In this document: positions 1-7,882 of the stretch, piece after piece
Layout: every line of letters starts with the position of its first letter
Position numbering within the stretch: position 1 is the stretch's first letter
Source: an uncultured Gammaproteobacteria bacterium
GTDB taxonomy: Bacteria; Pseudomonadota; Gammaproteobacteria; Eutrophobiales; Eutrophobiaceae
DNA: 64,000 bases
Reading direction: 5' to 3'
NCBI GenBank assembly: GCA_958295485.1
Contig: OY282354.1
Location: 868,001-932,000 of the forward strand
Notes under the pieces: model-generated
The model's input: only the letters and a program-made list of their open reading frames with translations
Told to the model about the DNA's origin: nothing
Database searches by the model: none
Position numbers and translations under genes: made by a program

Positions 1-1484
1 CGTCGTTGAATGACAACCTGGGCCTGGTATCCACCCACGTTATCGTATTCGATACGGACCTTGAGGAGTTGGAGGGAACGACGGAACGGCTGCAATCCGC
101 CTTGCAACAGAATCAGCTCAGCATCCTGTGGGAAACGGTGGGCCAGGTTGACGTGTTTTTTGACATACAGCCTTGCGCCGACCACCGCAGCAGATTTTTC
201 CGGGACATTCCCTTGAACACCTCGCAATTTTCCACCCTGTCCCTGTTTTTCAAATCCGCGCAAGGCTCGATGGTCATCGAAGACCTGAACAAGGAAGAGG
301 CGCAATATGTTTTCCTGTCATCGGATGATACGCCGTATTATTTTTCGCCCTTCACCGGCGGTCGCGGCTTTTTGATCGGCGTCGGGCCAATCCGTAGCGG
401 GAAATCCTTTTTACGCACCTGCATAGGCATTCATTGGCCCAAATACGGTGGCTTCTACCGGGCTATCGACATCGATCCCGGTTCCGAACCAATCGCCCAT
501 GCCTATGGCGAGGACGCCGGCATTGTTCGTTTCGATGGCGTTAATGACCGGGGGTTCAATTTTTTCTCCCAAGCCCGGTCGAGTGAAGACGCCCACTTCA
601 TAACGCACTTGATCCAACAACTCGCGGCGATGATCAACAGTAATGATTCGGAGGAATTGCGGCGCCTGTCGGCCGCGGATCAATTGGCCCTGGACCGGGC
701 GGTGGGGCAGGCGCTAAGGCTGCCGAAACACCTGCAAACCCTGACGACGTTGAGCAAACACTGCCCGAAACAAATACAGCATAAACTGGCCCGGTTTACC
801 GGCGATGGCCCTTATGCCCGCTTGTTCGATGCGAAAGAAGATGCCATAGGCGCTATCGACAAGAAGATCGCGATCTACAATTTAATGGGTATCAGCGACG
901 ACGTGGTCGCAAAGCCGCTGGTAATGGCCGAGATAGCCTACCGGGTGCTGCGCTTCTACGAAAACCCGGCGTACCGGACGTATCCCAAGTGGTTGGACGT
1001 GGATGAATGCCACCACATTTTAGCCAACCCTGAGTTGGCGAAGATGCTGCTGCTGGACCGGATACGCCTCTGGGGAAAGTTGTCGGCTGGTATCGGGATG
1101 TGGACGCAATCCGGCATCGAATTGGGCGGCGTCGAGAACTGGGAGGCGATTCGAAGCGCCGCATCGACCTTTATATTTACTTCCGACCCCGAGCTGAACA
1201 GGGATGCCTACAAATCTATTTTCAATATGAAAGACGGCGAAATAGAGGCTGTCAGGGGATTAATCCCGAAGAAAGAATTTTATCTCATTCAGCGCGACCT
1301 GAACGTCTCGAAAAAATGTATTTTGTCCGTCGAGCCGGAGCAGTACGTGCTGTCAACGTCCAGGCCGGCGGAGCAATCGTTATATTTTGCCAACGTTGAA
1401 CGGTTTGGCTTTGCCGCCGGAGTCAGGAAAACAATGGCGGCGCTCGATTTGAAGGGAGGGAGTATCGATGAAAAAGCGGCTTAG
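1..1484 (+). CDS. virB4: VirB4/TraC-family conjugation ATPase, 5' partial
   Basis: ATPase of the VirB4 family, which powers assembly of a type IV secretion (conjugation) channel at the cytoplasmic face of the inner membrane. The frame is open to the left edge, so the N-terminus is missing; family members are usually about 800 residues. Seen in the visible part: Walker A GPIRSGKS (about residues 127-134), a Walker B strand ending in LDVDE (about 328-332) and a later TQSG motif (about 366), in the order typical of the VirB4 C-terminal lobe. The stop overlaps the next gene by 17 bp, which suggests translational coupling. A TraC-like F-type label is possible, but the following genes are of VirB type. 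The family call is secure; the exact subtype is not. Confidence 0.9.
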   Translation, partial: SLNDNLGLVSTHVIVFDTDLEELEGTTERLQSALQQNQLSILWETVGQVDVFFDIQPCADHRSRFFRDIPLNTSQFSTLSLFFKSAQGSMVIEDLNKEEAQYVFLSSDDTPYYFSPFTGGRGFLIGVGPIRSGKSFLRTCIGIHWPKYGGFYRAIDIDPGSEPIAHAYGEDAGIVRFDGVNDRGFNFFSQARSSEDAHFITHLIQQLAAMINSNDSEELRRLSAADQLALDRAVGQALRLPKHLQTLTTLSKHCPKQIQHKLARFTGDGPYARLFDAKEDAIGAIDKKIAIYNLMGISDDVVAKPLVMAEIAYRVLRFYENPAYRTYPKWLDVDECHHILANPELAKMLLLDRIRLWGKLSAGIGMWTQSGIELGGVENWEAIRSAASTFIFTSDPELNRDAYKSIFNMKDGEIEAVRGLIPKKEFYLIQRDLNVSKKCILSVEPEQYVLSTSRPAEQSLYFANVERFGFAAGVRKTMAALDLKGGSIDEKAA

Positions 1485-2313
1485 TCTATTGGCAGTCAAT
1501 CTTTTTTTCCTTGCGGACGTTTATTCGGGGGGTATCCCGACGGTTGACGTCGGCGTGATAGCCCAACAAGTCCGTTCATACCAACAGCAGCTGCGGGACT
1601 TTGAAACCCAGCTCGAACAGGTGGGCATCAGCAGCGCTCAATTAAGCGCCTTGAATAAACAATTCAGCCAGACCCTCAAGGAATACGACGATTATCTCCG
1701 ACAGGTAAAAGGCCTGCGCCACCTTATCTCGCGCAAGGATTGGGAGGGCTTGTTCCAGGCGCTCAAAAATCAACATGGCATCAGCGCCTATTCCCGGATA
1801 CCCACGCTGAATGCGGCCGGGCCGGCCGGCCGCCAGGCAATCGACGCCCAGGTAAGCTCACTTTATACCGTGCCGGCGGTGGCCGACGACGTGCGTCGGC
1901 AAATCGAGGCCATCGGCGCGGACCCCGACCCCTGGGTGGTCAACGCTGAAAGACAACAGGCGCGCTATGCGGCGTACAGGGATCAGTTGGAAATCGTAAA
2001 AGACAATAACCAGGAATTACTGAAACGTTACCGGAACGTCAGGATAACAAAAGGCAATTTTGCCATAGGGGACAAAAGCGACCTGAATGCCTTGCAGACG
2101 GCGGTGACGACCAATTTCCATCTCATCGATGAATTGCAGGCATTGAATAAGGTTCAGAACCAGCGCCTGTTGCATGAAAATCACGATTACATACACGCGC
2201 TCTCGGTGGCGGAGGCGCAGCGAAAAGCCGAAGTGGCGCGCCTGGAGGAAGTCACCAGTCGCAGCAAACCGGCGCGTTCTTTTCGTTGGAATGGCTTGAA
2301 CCTGACCGATTAA
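1468..2313 (+). CDS. virB5: VirB5/TrbJ-like secretion pilus subunit
   Basis: Periplasmic or extracellular minor pilus component of the VirB channel (VirB5/TrbJ family), 281 residues. The N-terminus KKRLSLLAVNLFFLADVYS is a signal peptide. The rest is largely helical, with coiled-coil-like stretches rich in Gln and Leu (QQVRSYQQQLRDFETQLEQV, then LNKQFSQTLKEYDDYLRQV), as in TrbJ proteins. The ATG lies inside the end of the upstream ATPase gene. Its place between VirB4 and a VirB6-like membrane protein fits the VirB4-B5-B6 order of known operons. The family is low in sequence conservation, so the call rests on order, signal peptide and helical pattern together. Confidence 0.75.
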   Translation: MKKRLSLLAVNLFFLADVYSGGIPTVDVGVIAQQVRSYQQQLRDFETQLEQVGISSAQLSALNKQFSQTLKEYDDYLRQVKGLRHLISRKDWEGLFQALKNQHGISAYSRIPTLNAAGPAGRQAIDAQVSSLYTVPAVADDVRRQIEAIGADPDPWVVNAERQQARYAAYRDQLEIVKDNNQELLKRYRNVRITKGNFAIGDKSDLNALQTAVTTNFHLIDELQALNKVQNQRLLHENHDYIHALSVAEAQRKAEVARLEEVTSRSKPARSFRWNGLNLTD

Positions 2314-2397
2314 AGGGCGCTGGAAGGGAAAAAAAATTATTTGCGGCGGCGTTAATTCGCCGGAAAAAAAACGGAGTTATAAAGGAGTCAAGACATC

Positions 2398-3381
2398 ATG
2401 CCGTATCGATCAGGAGCAGGCGTATTTTTGTTCTTTCTGCCGACGTGGGTTTGGGCCGAGCCTATAGACCCCGCCGGATTCCTGGGTGAGTTTTTCAACA
2501 AGGCAAGCAGGTTGACCGATCAGCTGATCGGCGCATCGACCCAGCTCTCTCGTTTCTCCGAGCTCGAGTGGATTACGTTCACGGTGTTTGCCCTGGTCAT
2601 TGTCCTGATCAAATGGACAGTGGCGGCGGCCGCGGCGAAAGACGTGATCTTTGTCGTCCTGATGATCCTTATCGCCCAGGCCTTGATGCAATCTTATGAT
2701 TACGTATTGGCCGTTATCTGGCAAATCGGTGTCGTCCTGTCCGACGACATCAGCCTCAACACCTATCATGCCCTGAATTTGGGAGCGTCCGGCATCGACT
2801 CGACCGGTGTTTTCCTGTTGGACATGATTAATCTCATCATGGAGCGCATTACCTTTGAACCCGTATCGGGTGAAGTCGGGTTTTTCTCCAGGTTCGCGAA
2901 CATCGGCATAAACATCCGGCAACTGCTGTTCATGGGTATATTTCTCATCGTGCTTTTTATCGTTTACGCCGTATCGTGGATAGTATCCGTTATCGGTTTA
3001 TGGAGCATCTTGTTGGGCAAGGTGCTGGGGCCGATCTTCATACCCTTCCTTATTTTCAAGGGCGCCAATCGATATTTCGACGGCTGGCTGAACTTCATGC
3101 TGGCGGGCATTGCCTACTTCGTCGTTGCGCAGATAAACATTGCATTTACGACTTTAATCGTTACCGGGTTGTTTGATTCGGTTATTACCGCGGGACAGAT
3201 ATTAACGCTGACGCCTGAGGACTTTATCCGGTTGCTTGGTTATTCAGGCTTGTTGCTCGTCTCGGTGTTCGCCATGTTCAGGACCGACCAGGTGGTGAGC
3301 GATTTAATGCAAGGCGGCGTGGGCGCAGCCGGGGCCATCGGCAACGTGGCCTCCGGCATGGCCGCAAGAATGGCGAGGTAG
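2398..3381 (+). CDS. virB6: VirB6/TrbL-like inner-membrane channel protein
   Basis: Polytopic inner-membrane component of the conjugation channel, 327 residues. It begins with a signal-like segment ending in AEP. Further hydrophobic segments lie at about 57-77, 80-115, 172-215, 225-250 and 278-297, with a long periplasmic-type loop between about 118 and 170, as in VirB6/TrbL proteins. The C-terminal tail is Gly/Ala-rich (GGVGAAGAIGNVASGMAA), common in this family. A ribosome site (AAAGGAG) lies 11 bases before the ATG. The 84-base gap before it is the largest in the early part of the operon. VirB6 is known to form the inner-membrane pore with VirB8 and VirB10; that role is inferred here from family and order. 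Confidence 0.82.
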   Translation: MPYRSGAGVFLFFLPTWVWAEPIDPAGFLGEFFNKASRLTDQLIGASTQLSRFSELEWITFTVFALVIVLIKWTVAAAAAKDVIFVVLMILIAQALMQSYDYVLAVIWQIGVVLSDDISLNTYHALNLGASGIDSTGVFLLDMINLIMERITFEPVSGEVGFFSRFANIGINIRQLLFMGIFLIVLFIVYAVSWIVSVIGLWSILLGKVLGPIFIPFLIFKGANRYFDGWLNFMLAGIAYFVVAQINIAFTTLIVTGLFDSVITAGQILTLTPEDFIRLLGYSGLLLVSVFAMFRTDQVVSDLMQGGVGAAGAIGNVASGMAARMAR

Positions 3382-3385
3382 GCCC

Positions 3386-4126
3386 ATGGATACGCAGGCA
3401 AGAACCATCGGCAAGATACCAGGGTCCATGGCGAAACAACTGAACCCGGATAATATCCCCGGGCTGGTAGTAACCAACAACCGGCTGCTGGTCATAAACG
3501 TCGTCCTGCTGCTGGCGTTCATGGGCGCCCTTGCCTACGGGGCCGTCGTGACTTACGTCGCAAAAGATAATGAAAAACTCATATACGTCAAGTTGGCGCC
3601 GGATGGAACCTGGTTCGTCGATACCAGCTTTGCGCACAAGGACGAAACGGATTTTTTTCCCGCAACCATCGATCACCTGCTGGGCAACTACGTCATGCGC
3701 CGGTTCCGCGAAGACCCCGCAACGGTGAGGAACGACTATGGCTATGCCCTGGTATTGATGGACGCGAACCTGGCGCAATTTTTCAAATCACAATCAGGTT
3801 TTAACGCCGCCGGCAAGGCCGCGGAGATAAGGTCCTGTCAAAGGTGCGATATAAAAGAAGTGGAAGTCAGGAATATCCATCATTTCGACGTGGACCGCCT
3901 GGCCGGCGGCAACCCTGATGATACGACTTACAGGACCAACGTTTATATCAATGAGGCGATTCGGTCCTTTGCCGACAACGCCGTATCGAGCCGGAAGAGG
4001 GCCATTATCACCCTGCGGTGGCGGCTTACGCCCAAGTCTGAAATGCCAAGATCAAGAAAAGCGCTGATGGCCAACCCCATCGGCCTGAAAATCATCGAGG
4101 AAAGAGTGCTGGATGATCCGGCTTAA
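3386..4126 (+). CDS. virB8: VirB8/TrbF-like assembly factor
   Basis: Bitopic inner-membrane protein that nucleates the type IV secretion complex (VirB8/TrbF family), 246 residues. A short cytoplasmic N-terminus is followed by one membrane helix (about 34-57, LLVINVVLLLAFMGALAYGA) and a periplasmic NTF2-like domain. Two close cysteines (SCQRC, about 151-155) are unusual and could form a disulfide in the periplasm. It starts 4 bases after the VirB6-like gene and overlaps the VirB9-like gene by 14 bases. The order VirB6-VirB8-VirB9-VirB10 supports the call. Confidence 0.85.
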   Translation: MDTQARTIGKIPGSMAKQLNPDNIPGLVVTNNRLLVINVVLLLAFMGALAYGAVVTYVAKDNEKLIYVKLAPDGTWFVDTSFAHKDETDFFPATIDHLLGNYVMRRFREDPATVRNDYGYALVLMDANLAQFFKSQSGFNAAGKAAEIRSCQRCDIKEVEVRNIHHFDVDRLAGGNPDDTTYRTNVYINEAIRSFADNAVSSRKRAIITLRWRLTPKSEMPRSRKALMANPIGLKIIEERVLDDPA

Positions 4127-4937
4127 ATTCATATTGCTGTTTGTTGTGGTTTCGATGAGCGCCGCCGCGGAAGGCGAACGCTGCCGCGTCATCAAGTACG
4201 AGAAACACAAGTTCGTCAGGATCAAGTCCAGGCTGCATCACGGCACGCACATCGAATTGCCCGAGAGCCTGATTGCCAAGCCCGTTACCGGGAATCAAGA
4301 CCTGTGGGACGTCGAGGGCGGGGATAAACACATCTTCGTCAAGCCGAATGAGCCGGGGACGAAAGAGGGCGGCAGCACCACCGTGACCGCAGTCTCACAG
4401 GGCAATAATGCCTACCATTTTCTCGTGGAACGTTCGGACGGCGACTTTGACCTGTGCGTCCTTGTGACCAATGACGGTGGCTTCCTGCCCGAAAACGCGT
4501 TCGCCGGTTTTGCGCGCCGCAGTGACGAACAAGCGGCATTTTATCAGCAGCAGGTTGCCGCGTTGCAAACCCGGCTGGGTGAAAATGAGCAGGTGGCTTC
4601 ACAAAAGGTGACCGCCGCCATAGATGAGTACAGGACACAATTATTTACCGGCTACAGCTGGAAAGGCGGACGGGCGCCATACGGGAAAAACCTGGTTACC
4701 GACGTCTACGACGACGGCAGGTTTACCTACGTTCGCGTGCAGCACAATTTGGGCGGCGTCATGTCACTGTTTGCGGGCGACAACGGCAGGGAGCAATTCA
4801 TCGATTATAAATATGATGAGGCTAAACGCATTTACGTCGTCACCGGCATTTACGACAAGATATACATGAAATCAGACGAAAAGACGCGGATCACGATTAT
4901 CAGGCGCGGCGACCCGCAAACCCGGCGGGACTTGTAA
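4113..4937 (+). CDS. virB9: VirB9/TrbG-like outer-membrane core protein
   Basis: Component of the outer-membrane core complex of the conjugation channel, 274 residues. A signal peptide (MIRLKFILLFVVVSMSAAA) is followed by an N-terminal beta domain and a C-terminal CagX/VirB9-type domain (about 165-274) with the family pattern around FTYVRV, FIDYKY and a KTRITIIRRG ending. The C-terminal domain binds VirB7 and VirB10 in known systems. No VirB7-like small lipoprotein gene is visible, although a larger lipoprotein is encoded just downstream. The VirB8-like gene overlaps it by 14 bases, and the VirB10-like gene follows after 4. Confidence 0.87.
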   Translation: MIRLKFILLFVVVSMSAAAEGERCRVIKYEKHKFVRIKSRLHHGTHIELPESLIAKPVTGNQDLWDVEGGDKHIFVKPNEPGTKEGGSTTVTAVSQGNNAYHFLVERSDGDFDLCVLVTNDGGFLPENAFAGFARRSDEQAAFYQQQVAALQTRLGENEQVASQKVTAAIDEYRTQLFTGYSWKGGRAPYGKNLVTDVYDDGRFTYVRVQHNLGGVMSLFAGDNGREQFIDYKYDEAKRIYVVTGIYDKIYMKSDEKTRITIIRRGDPQTRRDL

Positions 4938-4941
4938 AAAA

Positions 4942-6261
4942 ATGGCAGACAAGGACAACACCGTCAGTCAAGTCGAAGAACAGCCGACGACTTACAACAA
5001 GCGCTTTCAAATCGTGCTGATCGCCGGGTTTGTGCTGGTCGTCATTATCATGGTCTATGGGTCATTGTTCAGGTCAACGCCCAGGGGCGGCGGGATTGAA
5101 GGGCAGGTGCAACGGGAGCTGAAGAGACAAGCGGCCCCCGACCCCCGGACGGAATTTCGGGAACAGATCAAAAACCAGGAACAACGTCTGCAAAAGCAAA
5201 GGGCGCGGGACGTTTCCGAGCAAAGAAAATATATGGATGAAAGGGCCGGTGAACTTTTACAGAACAATGAGCGGGCGTTGCAGGAATTATTAACCGCGGC
5301 CAAGTCACCGATGGAAGCCTGGAATGAAAATGAGGTTGTCAGGGTGCGTCAATCAAGGCAGGCCGAGTTCAATTTTGATTTTTTTGCCGGTTCAGCGTCA
5401 GGCAGCGGGTATCAGGCGCCAGGTATCGGCAACGGGCCGGATGAATTCCTGAAGCAGGAGCAGGCGGCCCTGGCTGATTTACGCCAGCGGTTTAATCTGG
5501 AGCCAACGGCGTTCGACGGTCGGGACGACTCCCTGTCGCGGGCCGGATCGCTGTCTGATCTTTTGGCGCAAGCAACGGGGCCGGGGAACAATACGATTGC
5601 TGTTCCGCGCAGTTTTAACCTGGCCGGCTATCCTGAATCGGATTTGACCGGGCCGCCGGGGGATGGATTTGAATTATTGTCTGTCGGGTCGGTCATGTCG
5701 GCCAAACTGGACCAGAAAGTCATATCCGATTACGCCGGGCCTTATCGGTGCAGGATTGAACAGAACGTCATGGACGTCGCGCAAAAATTCGTCTTGATAC
5801 CCGCCGGTTCCCTGTGCACGGGAGAGGTTATACAGACCGGCGCCGGTCATCCCAACCGGATAATAAATAACAGGATGGCTTTGTCCGTGCGCTGGATCGT
5901 CAGGCCGGATGGGACGAAGATCAAGTTCGTCAGCAACGTCCTCGACCATGAGGGCATAGGCGCAATAAAAGGAAAAACCGATTATCACTTCCTGGCGCGT
6001 TTCGGTGGCACGGCGGCCTTTGCCATATTGTCCAGCGAGACTTCGAGGCCGGATTTCAGCGCCAATGGTTCCGGCGCGACTTTCAGGTCAGAGGCCGGCC
6101 AGGCCTTGCGCGAGGCCGGGGCCGACGTGGCGTCGCAATATGCCGGCCTGGTTCCGACACAGACTTTGAATTATGGGCAAAAATTGAGGCTGTTTGTCTC
6201 TGAAGACATTTATATCTCACCCTGGAGAGGCGTGTACCAACGCCTGATGAGTCAACGGTAA
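4942..6261 (+). CDS. virB10: VirB10/TrbI-like channel scaffold
   Basis: Inner- to outer-membrane spanning scaffold of the conjugation channel, 439 residues. Cytoplasmic N-terminus, one membrane helix (about 22-44), a long charged coiled coil (about 60-115, rich in Gln, Arg and Glu) in place of the proline-rich stretch of some homologues, and a C-terminal beta-barrel (about 245-439). The barrel contains the conserved core IPAGSLCTGEV, a long hydrophobic antenna-like stretch (ARFGGTAAFAIL) and the LNYGQKLRLFVSEDI ending typical of VirB10/TrbI. It follows the VirB9-like gene by 4 bases and ends just before a very strong ribosome site that starts the pilus gene set. Confidence 0.92.
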   Translation: MADKDNTVSQVEEQPTTYNKRFQIVLIAGFVLVVIIMVYGSLFRSTPRGGGIEGQVQRELKRQAAPDPRTEFREQIKNQEQRLQKQRARDVSEQRKYMDERAGELLQNNERALQELLTAAKSPMEAWNENEVVRVRQSRQAEFNFDFFAGSASGSGYQAPGIGNGPDEFLKQEQAALADLRQRFNLEPTAFDGRDDSLSRAGSLSDLLAQATGPGNNTIAVPRSFNLAGYPESDLTGPPGDGFELLSVGSVMSAKLDQKVISDYAGPYRCRIEQNVMDVAQKFVLIPAGSLCTGEVIQTGAGHPNRIINNRMALSVRWIVRPDGTKIKFVSNVLDHEGIGAIKGKTDYHFLARFGGTAAFAILSSETSRPDFSANGSGATFRSEAGQALREAGADVASQYAGLVPTQTLNYGQKLRLFVSEDIYISPWRGVYQRLMSQR

Positions 6262-6271
6262 GGAGGCCTGA

Positions 6272-7882
6272 ATGAAAATAAAAACGGTGGTTGTGATACC
6301 AGCTTCATCCGGCGGGCAGGCACGGAGGCCCTTCGCCCGGCCCAGGCTGGCGGGGGTCATGGCGTCCGCCCTTATCTGGTTCAGGCTGGCGCGGGCGATG
6401 GCGTCCGCCCTTGTCTGGTTCAGGTTGGCGCGGGCGATGGCGTCCGCCCTTGTCTGGTTCAGGTTGGCGGGGGTGATGGCGTCCGCCCTTGTCTGGTTCA
6501 GGCTGGCGGGGGTGACGGCGTCCGCTTTTGTCCTGTTCAGCGGGTGTTCAGGGTTGCAAACGCCGACTGATAATTCAAAGTCGCCGCCGGTCAGTCCTGG
6601 AGCGAGCGCCGTGTCCATGCCCATCTTGCAGACGCGTGTCAGGATGGTCTATCCGGCTGCAACCAGGACCGTCGGTGGCGCAACAAGCTACATGCTGGCG
6701 CCGCATTCTTACCGGCCGGCCTATCGTGGCGGCCCTGGCGATGCCATTGCCCGAAAAACGTTCATCGATAACCACGGAGTCGCCCCCGTGCCTTTATACA
6801 TGGCGCTGCAACGGTTAATGGGGGATGACGACCAGGTCGTATTGGACCAGGAAAGAAGAATATATGCGTTTCAAAAAAGGGGACTGGGCCAGGCAAGCGT
6901 GGTTTTCGCCGATTTAACGACCCTGGAAGCGCAATCGACCGGCTATGGTGACAGGACAACGAACGAGCGACGAATGACAGTCCCATTCAGGGGCGAGCGA
7001 GCGACCGCTTACGCCGGCAAGGCGCGGAACGAGCGGCGGGTGACGGTCCCGTTCGGGGGCGCGCCACCGGCTGCTTACGCCGGCGAGGCGCGGAGCGAGC
7101 GGCGGGTGACGGTCTCATTCGAGGGTGAGCAACCGGCCGCTTACGCTGGCGAGGCGCGGAACGAGCGGCGGGTGATGGTTCCATTCGAAGGCGCGCCACC
7201 GGCCGCTTACGCCGGCGAGGCGCGGAACGAGCGACGGGTGACGGTCCCGTTCGGGGGCGCGCCACCGGCCGCTTACGCCGGCGAGGCGCGGAACGAGCGG
7301 CGGGTGACGGTCTCATTCGAGGGTGAGCAACCGGCCGGTTATGCTGACGGAGCGCCGAACGACCGCGAGATAACGGCCCCGTCCGGGCGCGCGCAATCGG
7401 CTGCTCACGCCGGCGAGACACCAGCCGCCGCCAATCATTTCCAGGTCGACAACCGGGCAGACAACCAAGCCGACAACCGGGCCGACAACCAGGCCGACAA
7501 CCAGGCCGACAATCAGGCCGACAACCGGGCCGACAACCGGGCCGACAACCGGGCCGACAACCAAGCAGACAACCAGGCCGACAACCGGGCCGACAACCGG
7601 GCCGACCCCTTTGAATTTTGTTACGCCATTCAATTCAAAAGCAAGGTCATGTTGTCCGGAATAGTTGAGGATTATTTCTCAAAATGCGGCTTTGCCGAGG
7701 TCTCCTGGAAATTAGGTGACCCGGGAAGGTACACCGATTACCAGATCCTCCACGACGTCAGCATCCCCTTGCCCAGGCGACACGAAGACCTGATCGAATT
7801 GCTGCACGCCCGCTTCAGGATCAAAACCGAAATTGATGATGACAACCGGGTTTACTTTTATGATGAAAAAAACTCACTGTAA
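6272..7882 (+). CDS. pilL: PilL/TcpQ-like pilus lipoprotein with tandem repeats
   Basis: Outer-membrane lipoprotein likely to act with the downstream secretin in thin-pilus assembly, 536 residues. The C-terminus (about 450-536) looks like the TcpQ/PilL domain of type IVb pilus systems. The start is set by AAGGAGG 6 bases upstream. The lipobox (LFSGC, Cys about 92) comes after an unusually long leader made of repeated 13-residue hydrophobic units. The middle has seven 22-residue units with YAGEAR..ERRVTV, then thirteen 4-residue DNRA/DNQA units forming a flexible Asp/Asn-rich linker. Each repeat ATG could also start translation with a shorter leader. Position between VirB10 and the secretin matches a VirB-linked IncI1-type pil operon. 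The TcpQ assignment is by pattern and context. Confidence 0.72.
   Translation: MKIKTVVVIPASSGGQARRPFARPRLAGVMASALIWFRLARAMASALVWFRLARAMASALVWFRLAGVMASALVWFRLAGVTASAFVLFSGCSGLQTPTDNSKSPPVSPGASAVSMPILQTRVRMVYPAATRTVGGATSYMLAPHSYRPAYRGGPGDAIARKTFIDNHGVAPVPLYMALQRLMGDDDQVVLDQERRIYAFQKRGLGQASVVFADLTTLEAQSTGYGDRTTNERRMTVPFRGERATAYAGKARNERRVTVPFGGAPPAAYAGEARSERRVTVSFEGEQPAAYAGEARNERRVMVPFEGAPPAAYAGEARNERRVTVPFGGAPPAAYAGEARNERRVTVSFEGEQPAGYADGAPNDREITAPSGRAQSAAHAGETPAAANHFQVDNRADNQADNRADNQADNQADNQADNRADNRADNRADNQADNQADNRADNRADPFEFCYAIQFKSKVMLSGIVEDYFSKCGFAEVSWKLGDPGRYTDYQILHDVSIPLPRRHEDLIELLHARFRIKTEIDDDNRVYFYDEKNSL
6359..6514 (+). repeat. Four 39-bp tandem repeats in lipoprotein leader
   Basis: Four near-identical 39-bp units, plus a diverged flanking unit on each side, encode MASALVWFRLARA or a close variant. 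Every full unit begins with an in-frame ATG. Together they multiply the hydrophobic part of the signal peptide of the PilL-like lipoprotein. Confidence 0.93.
6944..7405 (+). repeat. Seven 66-bp tandem repeats in pilL-like gene
   Basis: Seven 66-bp units with no spacers encode 22-residue blocks beginning YAGEAR. The first (6944-7009) and last (7340-7405) are diverged and the inner five are close to identical. The unit keeps the reading frame, so gain or loss of units would change only linker length. Confidence 0.92.
7448..7603 (+). repeat. Thirteen 12-bp repeats coding DNRA/DNQA
   Basis: Thirteen 12-bp units (GACAACCGGGCC or GACAACCAGGCC) in frame, giving a DNRA/DNQA run of 52 residues. It forms a hydrophilic linker between the 22-residue repeats and the C-terminal TcpQ-like domain. 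Confidence 0.94.

Noticed and set aside
6944-7405. 66-bp repeats as a possible CRISPR or satellite
   Set aside because: In-frame coding repeats inside a lipoprotein gene with no spacers.
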